From assembly GCA_034190875.2 (NCBI GenBank), contig CM067343.1, positions 55,217,445 through 55,281,444 on the forward strand: 64,000 nucleotides of DNA, written 5' to 3'. Numbering within the stretch: position 1 is the first letter of the stretch; each line of letters starts with the position of its first letter. This DNA comes from Urechis unicinctus (lineage: Eukaryota; Annelida; Polychaeta; Xenopneusta; Urechidae). Below, piece by piece: positions 52,262 through 64,000 of this stretch. The notes below the pieces were generated by a model that saw only the letters and a program-made list of their open reading frames with translations, ran no database searches and had not been told where the DNA came from. The position numbers were made by a program, and so were the translations under genes.

Positions 52262-54335
52262 TGATAATGATAATGATTATTTATTTAAAGCCCATTCCAT
52301 ATACATCTCAACAGGCTGTACAAGTTATAGCAATCAACAATGATAAATAATACAATACAAGACTAGCAATGATTAAAGTGTACAGCAATAATAGGCTACG
52401 GCGAATTAATCGATTGCACGTTCATATAATTTGATATATCACCGGTTAAAAGCGATCCTAAAAATGTGCGTCTTGAGTGCTCTCTTGAAACTCTTGTATG
52501 TGCTGATCGAGCGGACACGTTCGAGTAGCTCTTTCCACAATCTCGGTCCAGAATGATACAGGGATCGCTCACCATAACGGTTTAGTCTCTTGGCCTCACT
52601 AAGTGGAGGCGGAACTAATCGTATCTCCGAGGAACTGCGAAGCCAGTGAAGCTCTTGAAGGATCGGTGTCATTTCTTGTCGTGATTTGAATGACATCCTG
52701 GTGACCAGTCGAGCTGCAGAATTTTGTATCAGCTGCAATTTTCTGATTTGATAGTTGGGGAGGCCGAATAGTAAACTGTTACAATAATCTAACCGGGATC
52801 CTATGAATGCATGTACCAATATCTCCGTTGTTGGTTTGCCCAAAAGATGCCTAATTTTGCCGATTCTTTCACAGAGCGTACGACGCAGCGCTATACACAC
52901 TAGAGATGTGATCCGTCATAGAGCCGTAACTATCTATAACCACTCCTAGGTTGCGAGCAGACTGTGAGGGGAAAATAGTGACTTCACCCACCCGTACGTC
53001 AGTCACCGGTGCCCGGTCCCCGACTTTCTTGTGCTTAGAGGTGAACCAGAGAAGTTCCGTCTTACTCTCATTGAGAGCAAGCATATTAGAACGCATCCAG
53101 AGCCGGATCTGGTCCACACAGGCCTCAATGGAGGCAACGTCAGAATAGTCAGTTCGTGATCGGCAAGTGACATACAGTTGGGTGTCATCAGCAAATATTA
53201 CAGTATTTAGGCCATAGGCCGTAATGATATCTTCCAATGGGGACAAATACAAGGAGAATAGACCTGGTCCAAGTACGGATCCTTGAGGGACACCGTAATC
53301 TAATGACTGTGGCTCCTTCGACACCATTGAACCAATTGTAACTTTCTGAGTACGGCCACGAAGGAAGGACTCGAACCAATCGAACACCATCCCCGAAATA
53401 CCCAACCGCTTACGTAACCTGTTCATCAGTATGTCATGGTCAATGGTGTCGAAGGCAGCTGAAAGATCAAGCATGATTAGGATGACATCCCGCTGCTCAT
53501 CGAGAGCGAGCATAACATCGTTCTGCACTCGAAGGAGTGCAGTCTCGGTGCTATGTCCCTCACGATAAGCAGACTGGAATTTACCATATAAAGAATTAGA
53601 GCTAAGATATTCATTCAGTTGCGAGAAAGCACACTTCTCCAATAACTTGTTTAGGAAGCTACAATTGGACACCGGTCTGTAGTTTTTAAACTCGTTCCTG
53701 TCCAAGCCAGGCTTTTTGATCAATGGGCGTACCATCGCCGACTTACACATTTCTGGGAATATACCTGTGGCAAAAGTGCCATTGATTATTCCCGCCAGAA
53801 CGGGGGCTACGCAGTCAATACAATCCTTCAGTAGCTCGGTTGGAACCGGGTCCAACGAGCACGACTTGATAGGCATCGCCTGTACCATTTTGATGGTGTC
53901 CTCGACTGATACAGGTGCAAAGTTCGTCAACTGGCATGGTGGCGTATACGTGGATTCAGGTGAAGATTTGCCCCTGCAATCCTCTCACGAATGTCCAAAA
54001 TCTTTTGACTGAAGAACGATGCAAACTTATCAGGAAGACTGGCTAAGTCACCGACACAGTCTGGTAGTATCTGGGGTGCTGACTTCTTCGAACCGGATAT
54101 CTCATCAACAATTCTAAATAATGAGCGTTGGTCCGCGACGTTGATGCGATCACGATGGTATTGGGACTTTGTATCATCTAGGAGGCTGACGTACGCTTCA
54201 CGTGCGCCCTTGAAAATCTGTTTGTCAACCTCAAGACTGGATGATTGCCACTTCCTCTCTAGGCCGCGTCGTGTCCGTCGCTCATCCATAATTACCGTGG
54301 TGAACCATGGCGCGTGTTGTTTAATGATGCTTTCT
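52262..54335 (-). mobile_element. 5'-truncated CR1/L2-like LINE with RT domain
   Basis: The minus strand encodes the second half of a non-LTR pol. A linker after the endonuclease comes first (54376-53927, with HAPWFT and RRGLERKW), then reverse transcriptase (53930-52870, with NYRPVSNCSFLNKLLE, LDLSAAFDTIDHDIL, GVPQGSVLGP, the catalytic FADDTQLY and RNLGVVID), then the C-terminus (52900-52439, with RLDYCNSLLFGL and LQELHWL). Two breaks are visible: a frameshift near 53970 and, near 52875, one extra A plus a CGA-to-TGA change after SYAL. The 3' end is a short TGATAA-type repeat followed by AATAAATAA-like sequence on the minus strand, typical of CR1/L2 tails. It interrupts block B3 only, so it inserted after the duplication. 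The endonuclease is missing. Confidence 0.92.
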
Positions 54336-57300
54336 TTTTTCGGCAGCAAGGCACTAAATTTCGATTTAGACGCCAAATCATGTCATGTCAAGTAATTTAG
54401 ACCCTATTATGGCGCCTGTGTTTAGCATTGCGCCTTGCTCAATAATTGACTAACTCTCTCGGGGATTAACCATCAAACGGCACCAGACTATTATAAATAG
54501 CATTGCATTCATCTCCTTTTGACCTTGTGGCCAAGAATGCAACATCTTAGACAGGCTGTCAGAGCATGTTTAATAATAAATTATGCATATAGTAGGCATC
54601 ACGATCAGGCAAATTTCATTAGAGTTCACACCTCTCTTGTTTGTGTTTGTATATATCGCTTTGCCGAGCATATGAGCAGATATGTTCATTGATTAATGGC
54701 AATGGCGCGCGTTCTACGGTGTATAAAGCATGCACAACTACTCCCACTTGTAGACTTCCAATTTAGCCCCCCCCCTTCAGTGTATATGTGCTTTGCATAA
54801 TTGGTAACTATCTAAGAGGCACTGTCATGCAAATGTTTGCAGAAGAGTTCAAAATTGGACCCAACAGGCTCACAAATATTGTTTAAATTGTTTTGTAGAA
54901 CTATGTCTTAGAGAAATGCAGGTTTAAGTGTTGCAGCAACCCAGATCAAAAAAGCCAAAATTGCTAAAAAAAAATCAAGCAGGGGATAAAAACTAGCGGT
55001 TTCTTTTTACACTTTTTACAATCACCCATAGGTAGATGCCAAATTGAATGTTGACTTACTAATACCTCATGGTGTGGTCCATTTAACCATTTGTCACGTG
55101 CACATTTCGGTGCCACATGATGCTATTTGCTGTGACATTAATACCGCCTGCAACGTCAACTCGAAATCTTATCGGTTTTTCAGATTAACTAGACTCGGCG
55201 ATCGTGAGGCGAGGAGTTTGGATGGGTTTTCATGGGTTTCTCATGACTCCAAAACATATGTTGTGTATAGCGCAAAGCATGGGCATTTCCCTATTACCCA
55301 TCTTGGGCATGATACACGTATATCATCAGTAATGCTAGGATCAATAAAAGGCTATCATAACAGAAAGAGTAAGTGTCTTTTGTAGATTATTTACAACACG
55401 CTCAAATCTGCTGCCAGAATGGATCTTGCTCAAGTCAATCATATATTTATTGATCTGAATGGTAATAAAATGTCGGACGATAAACTGACATCTAGATTTG
55501 TTGTGACATAACTATCGCCAAGACACAAAGGAACAGATGTAGTACCAATACAACGTCCATTGTGTAGTCCTGCATAAAGTGCATGAATCATCACCCTCCA
55601 CAGCGGCCCATGGGAATGGGTAGATAGAATCAGCTTTATTAATGAGGGGTGCGACCAATGGTAAAAGCTGCAGAAGCACAAGGATCAATAGCAAATAAAA
55701 CGAGAGCGAAATATATTGCCCTTGATTGAACCGAGAAAAGCATACAGTGGCTTCTCGCCCTATTGTCCATTAAAACGTTATATCAATTTAATGCCTTCCG
55801 TCTGTTTATCTGATGTCCATTCTCTGCGCAGTAAATGTATGAAATCTATTTCTATACTTTTTCTTCAAGAACACATCTTTATGCAATATAAATGTGAAAA
55901 AAATCCTTTAATTGACAAAATGGGGCAAATCTACACACCACAAGCAATATAAATCGAGTCCGCACAATATATTCATAGCTTCCGTTGACGTCCGCTGCTA
56001 ATGTTTCGATACCAGAAGAATTGAACGTTAATGCATGAATTTCATAATGACTGTTGGGGGGCGTTGTTCAATAAACATTAAAGAAGGCTGTCCGTCACTA
56101 TCAGAGGAGGCGTTTTGGAACTATTGCTACTGCTAAGACTTATACTGCTGCTACGTTTTCCGTTGCTGCTTATGTTCATGAGGGTACTTCTTGTTATTCA
56201 ACTATGAACTATGAAATCTACCAATGAAGTCGTCGGAGCACTACACTGGAGCTCATAATAAAGAAAGCTGTAAAAAAGTCACACAAATCATATATCGTTA
56301 GCATGTTTTGATAGAGATATGTAATGATTTTCTTAAAATGAACATTTTGATGAAGACATTAGCATATATATAGCAATAAAATCTAAACGGATAAAAAATA
56401 ATTTGATAGCGGATGAAATAACTACATAGAAGTAATTATCAATATCGCCCATATTTTTCCCATCATCGATTTATCTACGACCGCGCATGGTCCCATTTCC
56501 CTCGGTAGTGCTCTTCGTGGTTATTGTTTGTAAAAATTAATCAATATTTTTCTACCAAAGAGCAACCGCTGGCCAGCTATGTGGAAATCATAGAATCTCG
56601 TCTGTGTGTTTCTTTTGTAGCTTAGTGTTGCATAAAGAAAAAGACATTATATTCCGCGGACTCATTCTGTAGGGCTTTGTAAATATATAGAGATATATAG
56701 AGATATTCAAGGTTTCGAAATAAAACTGCACACAACTACATTGGATTTACAGGAAAAGAATATTTCATAATATTTTGATTAAATTGCCCTAATGAATAAT
56801 GAGTTGGAATGATGGGTAAACACAAGTATGCATTGCGCTGTTATTCAGCTAGAGTTATAATATATAGCTCATTATGGCTATATTAGCCCAATTGTCATTG
56901 CACGATAACCCTGATATGTCATTATTTAATAGAAGACAAACATATGCCAGGATCTTTGAATGGCAGACGCGAAGAAAACCTAAAGATGACCACATTACAT
57001 TGGTGTTGAATTGCCAGCGTGTGTTTTTTGTTCGAGGGATTGTTTCCATGAATATAATGGCGGACCTATTCACAAGGTTCATACAGTGACTTGGCTGTTG
57101 TCTCTGACGATAGTTAGCTATTGTCAATTAATATCGACTCTCTGAAATGCTTAATACAATTGAATGGCATCACAATATTTTGGAAATTTATATATTCTGG
57201 TGTGTTAAACACTTCTCCGTTTGAAAGCATTCCACGTGATTTACGAAGAGGTCTGGAAAATGTAAACCGCGTTGGTATAGACAAATTGATGCGCATTTAC

Positions 57301-57990
57301 CATTAGAATGCTTCGGGTAAAAAACACAATACACTCGCGTTTTCCCGTTTTTCGGATGTCTGTTCTTTAAATAAACCGCTTGAGACAAACTAGTCGCTTC
57401 TAAATCCTAAACGCTTGATATGTTTATTATTGCACTTTCCTAGACGAGCATTAAGTGACTGCATTACAGTTATTTCCTTAGCTCACCAGACTTCACCTTG
57501 CCAAAACAAACAGCAAACACTCGCGATATCGATGACCTGTGCCAATCATGACCCATGTTACAAAACATAAACCAACGCAAAAATCTCGAGAACATCGACC
57601 AGGAAACACCTAGATTATAATTGACTCCCTAGAACTATCCGGGGAGATTGTGCTTAGTTTAAAAGTTTATAAGATAGGTAAAGGAAGCAGTACCGCTTAT
57701 ACCGCTTAACCAGTACCGCTGCATGTGCTAACCCCACCCTGCCCTCCTCCATACAAACTTTACCAGAACAGTATTTTCGGAACACATATTAACAATTAAA
57801 GTATAGGAAGACATGGTCAACAAGTCTAAAGATCAACGGTGGAAATATAGTACAGGTCATAATCGATTTACTGATAGGCAGAGGGAAATCGAAGATTCTA
57901 TGGTACGGTTAAAACGACGCAACCAAATGCAGATATAAGTGTTTGAAAGAAATTTGGTTGTTGTTAATTATTAAAGGAGGTTAAGGATTG

Positions 57991-58439
57991 AATTTCTATT
58001 TAATCAGTAGATTCTACTGATACTTTGGGATACAAAATTTCAGTTCAATTGGGGCATGTCACTGGCTCTATCCACCCATGCAATACATGTGATCAGCAGA
58101 AATGTTCATCAGCAGAAATGTTTATGGGTCAGCATACAACCTTTAAAATGCATTCAGTCATGTATATCGATAGACGCATAAGCGCCTATTTATAGGTTTT
58201 TTTAGAAGATACAGGCAAACATATGGGTTAAATTTCTATTTAATCAGTAGATTCGACTGATACTTTGGGATACAAAATTTCAGTTCAATTGGGGCATGTC
58301 ACTGGCTCTATCCACCCATGCAATACATGTGATCAGCAGAAATGTTCATCAGCAGAAATGTTTATGGGTCAGCATACAACCTTTAAAATGCATTCAGTCA
58401 TGTATATTAATAGACACATAAGCGCCTATTTAGGCAAAC
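57991..58439 (+). repeat. Tandem duplication, 240-bp period, two copies
   Basis: AATTTCTATTTAATCAGTAG begins at 57991 and again at 58231, exactly 240 bp apart. The copies differ at only a few positions (for example TCTACTGA/TCGACTGA near the start). The second copy is shortened at its end by about 30 bp. Block C1 has this sequence once (about 32390-32610), so the event is private to C2 and recent. Confidence 0.96.
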
Positions 58440-58910
58440 ATATGGGTTCTACGTTTGATAATGATGTAGACTCTTCACTTATCGCATTATGGTCAACGTC
58501 TATGGTAACATTAAGGCTGGAAAAAGTTGCCAATAAATATATGGTTCATAGATAATGTTTTTTGTAAAAAGCTCGAATTTGTCAATATTGCGCTGACACG
58601 TCGTATTGCGATCCTATCTTTATGATGCAATGCCATGTCATACGCAATTATAGCCAGCAGCGTAATGATTGCCAGTAAGGAAAGGGCTTCACAACGTGTG
58701 TCATAGTAGTTTGACATTCACTTTTAGCTGTTATCCACAGCAGTCGTCGTAACGCGCCTCAGCGGATAACTGTCTGAGGCAGACTAGGCGGATTTACCCA
58801 GGTGGCTTAACCAATTGAGCAAAAAGCCAACCAACACTGAACTATTGTTTGATGTCATTGTATGGCAATGTACTCGGAATAAAAAAAACCGAGGGGTGAG
58901 TAACCACAGG

Positions 58911-59173
<263 letters not shown>

Positions 59174-59628
59174 CACTTGTGTGGCATGGTATATGTGAAT
59201 GTAGTGAAATGCTATAACGAAAAATGGTAAGGAATGTTTTGTTCATAAACGAATACTTACCGCAACTGCCTGATTAAACACTGCATCCCTACCAGTAGTG
59301 AAAGATGGCTACCACAAGTGATCTATTCGGAACGTCTGCCTTCCTTTGTCATTAATATGCTCTGACCTTGCCCTCCAAGGTGTAGATTTGATGGCCTATT
59401 ACATGCACTAGGACTATTCTGCAATATTTTTCAGTAGATACTGAGCAAGATATAACCAAATATAGAGCTATCCGTCATGCTCTATAAATGATCGTGTCCT
59501 CAGATTACTCATCCATCATCACATTTGATTTGGATAATAGGACGATGTTCTATAGAACATCATCATTTTTATGATATATTAACTTCGCATAATCAAAACA
59601 CTTATCGGCGAACTTAAGTAGGCATATA

Positions 59629-59629
<1 letters not shown>

Positions 59630-59711
<82 letters not shown>

Positions 59712-59830
59712 ATATATATATATATCTAAATATATATATATATATAAATATATGTATTTATAAATATATATATATATATATGTATATATATCTATATATG
59801 CATTAATATATTTATGTTTATGTATAAATA
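59630..59830. repeat. (TA)n microsatellite left of block D2
   Basis: TA repeats from about 59630 to 59727, then TA mixed with AAATA and GTATA to 59830. The preceding 59437-59625 stretch is unique to unit 2 and holds nothing that I can identify. Confidence 0.95.
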
Positions 59831-59842
59831 TATAAAATGTAT

Positions 59843-62800
59843 ATCAATTATCTGTTTGACAGCAAATATGTTAAAAGAGTCATTTAATCCTACGATGGTT
59901 ATTCGCAGAGCTGATTTCCATTGACTGGCAGTAATTAATTTTTTCTGTCACATATGTAGATATCATCATTACCGCATTGCTATCCCTGGGTCGATTCATA
60001 TTTATCTATTGAATATTCCATCTTGCGAATATTACCTTTTTCCCGCTTTCCAATCACGTACGTAGCAAATAAAATCAGGCACAGAATCATGCAATCAGTG
60101 TTGCAAAAAGGGAAATGATTTACGGCGGATATTACACAAACAAACGCGGCGTGTTCAATCTGTGTATCTTTAGTTTTACATTGTTAACGTTTTGCTAATG
60201 AGGCCGTTTGGATTAGGGGCATGTTAAAACTAAATTCATAGCACGATCAAGACAAGGAATTGTTGATTGCAGCATGGAGACATCTTTGCCATGGAATCGG
60301 GCAGATTGCAATAAGATATATTCTATTCTCATGGAATCATATTGCGGCAAAGCTACCAAGAAAAACCAGCATTTCATTTGAATATATAACTGGTAGAATG
60401 TTTATCGAACTAGATCATGCAAGTGGAACATTACTTACTCTTTTTAAGCACGATATACGCCATCTGTTATGCGCGTTTGAAACAATGGCATGTTTTAATT
60501 TGTGAACGCGCAATAAATCCATTCCAAACAAATAGAGCTGTTTTCGTTATTGCGAAAATATCGATATTCTAATTAGTAATGAATGAAAGGTGTGAAGGGA
60601 CCGTACTCTTGTAGCTATAATTGTATATTGATTAAAAGTAACTGCGGAAGACCATGTATTATAATGGGTCGTAATTATGGTATAAATATTATAGTGTATA
60701 CAGCACGTATTATATAGTGTATCTATTAAGACACTGATACTTAAAAACATTAAAATTTGCGGACAAAGATGTGCATACAGGACATTTGAATTGATTATCG
60801 TTTATGATTCCGAATATAATCATCTAGCCAACATAACACACTATATGTCAAGCAAGTTAATTGATAATTTCATGGCTTAAACATCGGAGCAGTTTCATTG
60901 TTACTCATAGATGGTTCCATAGCGCAAAATATGGTTGTCGATATCGGATGCTTTGTCTGTTTATTTCATCAATTTATAACATGGTCAACTACGATAATGA
61001 CAGAAATATTATTCCTGAAGGCATATGTTAGTATTTATGTGAGAATGATGTGGTCTGAAGCAAACTTACCATAACCAGACGTGTAATCAGGCATAGTCAT
61101 AAGCATCAAAGAAACCGTATTAAAATATTCATATGCTTAACTGCAAAACGTCAGTACTACCATACATATTGATCATTAACTCTTGTATATTCTAATGGTG
61201 AGCATGCCATTTTTAATGGCCTCGATGATTTTATGCCGGGCATGATAATTCATGAAAAACGCTGCTGTTAAGTTGCCTGGGTAGATGAAAAACATTGGCG
61301 TTCTTGCCTAGAAGCAACTAACACACTGCAGTAATTGCAGAAAATGGTTATTGTTCTGCATATTGATCAGCAGGACGGGTAGCGGTACTTTAAGTGGCCT
61401 CAAAAAAAGCCCAACGGTACAGTAAATATTGCTCTTCCTCTGGTGAATGATGACCCGGGTTATTAAACAACAGCCGTAATGGCAGCTTGGATGCTGTACC
61501 CCATGCCGGTTCTACTGGTTGAATCATACCAATGGCCTGCTCATAGCAGATAACGCGTGGCTATAACATCAGCAAACTAAATAACAAGGCCATATTGTCG
61601 TAGCAAAAGTAATGCACCGGTGGTTCACCTGAATTTATTCAACAGCAATCAGTTACAAATTTCAATGCATGTCTATTCACGCCACATCAAGGTCAACATG
61701 CTGATATTACGCAGTCAGACCCTAATATACAGTTTACCCCCCCCCCCCCCCCTCCTTCCCATAAAGATCGTCACGTTTGAGACACTTACAATTATTGCCG
61801 GTCTTATAAGTCCTCTAAACAATCCAGTTAAGCGCTACAATGTAGCACAATCCTTCGTTTATGCATGATGTTCATTGTTTGCTATGGTCTTGCTTGTTGG
61901 TGTCAAACTGACATGCATACTTATGTACACGTAAGCGAGGTTTACTTAAAATGCAATCTCACCATCTATGATTGAAAGCGATTTATATCTGACTGGGCGG
62001 CTCAAGATGTTTGCTTGGTCCGTATTTTCTTCTTACTATACGCAAGACAAACGGCTGCCAACTTCTTTGCGCCATATTCAGGGATAAGTTTCCCCTAGCG
62101 ATCAGTTTTAGGCCCGAAGTGCATTAGCTTAATCTGTCCAAAGTATTGCGTGGGGGTCAGAAGATCGATACAGAGCCACGGAACGCTTTATTTGTATGAG
62201 ACTCAAATATTTTACAAAGCAGCATTGAACCAGCATTCGTTTATTGACAGCATGACTAATGAGACATCATAGCGTAACTAGAGGAAAGTACACTGAGGGA
62301 GGCAAAGACGCCTAAATGTAATATTTACTCAAATACAATTTAGCTACATGTAGGGATATGTTTCTTTTGTTGACATGGAGTGGAAAAAAAATTGTTATTA
62401 AATTACTGCTCAAACAATTTAGTCAGCTTTCTCGTAGCTTAACAAAGGCGCGGTGAATCCCAGGAGGCTTGCCATTGATCTGTTGAACATTGACAATAGT
62501 AGAAAAAGTACTACACATTTATCACAGTGAAAAAGGCATGTTTATGTTCTAAACGCAGACATGATCCGAAGCATTCCACATATTCATGAGAGAGACTGCG
62601 CATTAGAAAATGGATTGTGTTGTATTTGACACCAGCGATAAATTGTGTTGTTTTATTTAATGAGTAGGTAATCTTGGTTATCATTATTGATGTAAAGACG
62701 GGATATAAATCTATTATGCCTCATGCTTAGAACTAACATTGATCACACTGTCAACAACGGCCCTGGGTGTCTAATTAACATGCCAAACGCGTGTCTAAGG

Positions 62801-63150
62801 ACGTGATTTGGCATTTATAATGATACAAGCGTCAACTTTAGCTGCCTCTATGACAAGCTTGTGCCAAGTGTTTTTAACTGTGTAATAGTTTCGGTTATCA
62901 TAATATACCTTCTTTTATATCACCTTCGCCCATTCAACAACCATTAATTTCTCTTGTGGGATAAAATAATTTTGTTTAAGGGTTTTTTTTTGCCCTTTTC
63001 CGCTGGTCTGTGTAATAATTTTCAAGTCCAGTTTAATCAACCTTTGACCCTTGTTCGGGAAGAGATACAACCATTCTTGCAAATACTACATCATTAATAG
63101 CGATAGCCTATGCACGACATGTTCCGCGCGATGCATTGTTGGGTAGTGGT
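59843..63150 (+). repeat. Segmental duplication block D, copy 2
   Basis: Direct homologue of 38930-42345. It lacks a segment near D1 40835-40925, has a private insertion near 61560-61620, and has a run of sixteen C at 61737-61752 where D1 has nine. The homologue of the small D1 frame at 39205-39420 is broken here by in-frame stops. Homology ends near 63150, the right limit of the duplicated region. Confidence 0.9.
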
Positions 63151-63520
63151 AGTGACTTTATGTACCTCTTTACACCCCATTTTTGATCTGGGGAGGACGT
63201 GGGGTTTCTTTGGAGCGTTCAATGCTGCAGCGTTGATTTTGCTGGGGATTGCGCTGACGGATTCGGTGTGCGCTATTTTTGGGTGATGAGGTAAGTTGTT
63301 GATTGAAAGGTAAAGTGTTGAAGATATGCTGATGATGACTTTGTGAGGGGTCTTAGGAAGGAGTTTTAAATGGCTATTAAAAGTTAATAAGCGGCGATGG
63401 TGTTGATAGATTGAGATGACAAGGGTAGTGTTATTGTTAGCTTGGCGTGAGTTTTCACCTGTTTCTCTTAATATGAAGATGGTCTTTACAGGGTTATTAG
63501 TAGCTATTAAAGGGAAATGC
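63151..63520. other. Unique sequence right of the duplication, no gene seen
   Basis: G/T-rich on the plus strand and with no homology to the rest of the window. No exon is supported. Confidence 0.4.
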
Positions 63521-63524
63521 TACA

Positions 63525-63725
63525 GTTCACTGCCGCGCCACCCAGCGGCCGTCGCGTAACTGCGCGTCCTTTGGCGGGAACCACCTTTGACGCGCTGCGC
63601 ACATTTTCGCGCCCGGTGCGACCGCGTCTGCGCCACAACGAGTTGGTTTCAAAGAAATTTGTGCGCACATAGCGGCGAATTATTTCCTTTGAGTTTAGTT
63701 CAAAGTCACACTTCATGTACGACAC
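63525..63725. promoter_or_regulatory. CpG-rich stretch, candidate promoter
   Basis: About 200 bp with many CpG dinucleotides and GC content far above the rest of the window (GCCGCGCCACCC, GCGCGCCC-like clusters around 63530-63640). It lies about 90-290 bp upstream of the ATG at 63812. Such a contrast is typical of a promoter-associated CpG cluster, although a GC-rich transposon end is an alternative. No TATA box is claimed. Confidence 0.35.
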
Positions 63726-63811
63726 AATCCAAGTTCAAATATAAATGACCTAAGGTTCAGAAAGAAAATATACTTCAACTTGGTCTCTGGCCTGTGCTAC
63801 GCATAATCAAG

Positions 63812-64000
63812 ATGAAATATAAAGGAAAATTTGCCAAGGCGGGCGTGCTAGAGCGACGAAGAGCAGCTGCAGCTCGGATGGTGAATCTAAATAAAGCAGT
63901 TATCAGCAGTTGTGAGCATGATCTTCGATCTGATGAATGTGGTGACGATGTGTCGTGTAGTCAACAGACTGACGATCACCATGGGGTAGTTTCACTCACA
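63812..64000 (+). CDS. Start of an unidentified open reading frame, runs off the window
   Basis: An ATG at 63812 opens a frame of 63 codons that is still open at the last base. The N-terminus is strongly basic (MKYKGKFAKAGVLERRRAAA), followed by a more acidic Cys/Asp-rich part (CEHDLRSDECGDDVSC). It lies just downstream of a CpG-rich stretch and outside the duplicated blocks. I do not recognise the family. Short YKGKF-type basic starts occur in some animal transposase-like proteins, so both a host gene and a transposon-derived gene remain open. The next bases beyond the window would decide. Confidence 0.4.
   Translation, partial: MKYKGKFAKAGVLERRRAAAARMVNLNKAVISSCEHDLRSDECGDDVSCSQQTDDHHGVVSLT

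Larger units (their letters stand above)
50570..54963 (+). repeat. Segmental duplication block B, copy 3
   Basis: Homologous to B1 from 16807 to 20286, and to B2. Relative to B1 it lacks about 680 bp (B1 16925-17605) and about 180 bp (B1 18070-18250), carries an expanded 20-bp minisatellite at 51141-51360, and is interrupted by a LINE insertion at 52262-54335. Homology resumes at CGGCAGCAAGGCACTAAAT. No host gene is supported. Confidence 0.9.

Noticed and set aside
52951-53148. Plus-strand frames inside the LINE (also 53716-54012 and 54141-54395)
   Set aside because: They are antisense shadows of the reverse-transcriptase frame on the minus strand.

Overview
This window looks like nuclear DNA of an invertebrate animal, probably marine. 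It holds an intron-split gene for a secreted lectin-like protein (signal peptide, PAN/apple-like module, fibrinogen-related domain), decayed retrotransposons of several classes (Ty3/gypsy, Ty1/copia, CR1/L2-like and I/jockey-like LINEs) and very long TA and TA/GA microsatellites. Nothing is bacterial: no operons, no ribosome-binding sites, and real splice junctions. The sequence does not fix the species.

The main architectural fact is a large tandem segmental duplication. Four blocks recur in the same order and orientation. A (lectin gene, 27-bp minisatellite, gag remnant) is at 5328-12290 and 43666-50522. B is at 15989-20286, 23889-28320 and 50570-54963. C is at 28375-33345 and 55195-59437. 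D is at 38930-42345 and 59843-63150. Unit 1 (5.3-43 kb) is nearly twice as long as unit 2 (43.7-63.2 kb). It carries an extra B copy, a Ty3/gypsy fragment at 20.3 kb, a Ty1/copia fragment at 22.7 kb, an internally deleted gypsy element at 36.4-38.4 kb, an I/jockey-like LINE fragment at 14-15 kb and several microsatellites. Unit 2 has its own additions: a 5'-truncated CR1/L2-like LINE in B3, an 11-copy 20-bp minisatellite, a 240-bp tandem duplication and a long (TA)n expansion in C2.

The lectin gene exists twice. The second copy (43987-47246, five exons, 332 codons) is open, with matching splice phases and the four cysteines, Asp-rich calcium loop and aromatic motifs of a fibrinogen-related domain (FReD). 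The first copy (5643-8905) keeps the same five-exon layout but is a pseudogene: its signal-peptide region is deleted and frame-broken, exon 3 lacks one base, conserved FReD residues are lost and the stop codon is changed. The ancestral gene was presumably duplicated with its whole neighbourhood and one copy decayed.

Region by region: 1-5.3 kb is mostly anonymous, with a 1-kb TA satellite, an unrecognised decayed reading frame on the minus strand (3646-4176) and a 0.6-kb GA/TC quasi-palindrome. 5.3-43 kb is unit 1 and 43.7-63.2 kb is unit 2. The last 500 bases hold a CpG-rich stretch followed by the start of an unidentified open reading frame that runs off the window. I found no convincing tRNA, rRNA, CRISPR or other RNA gene.
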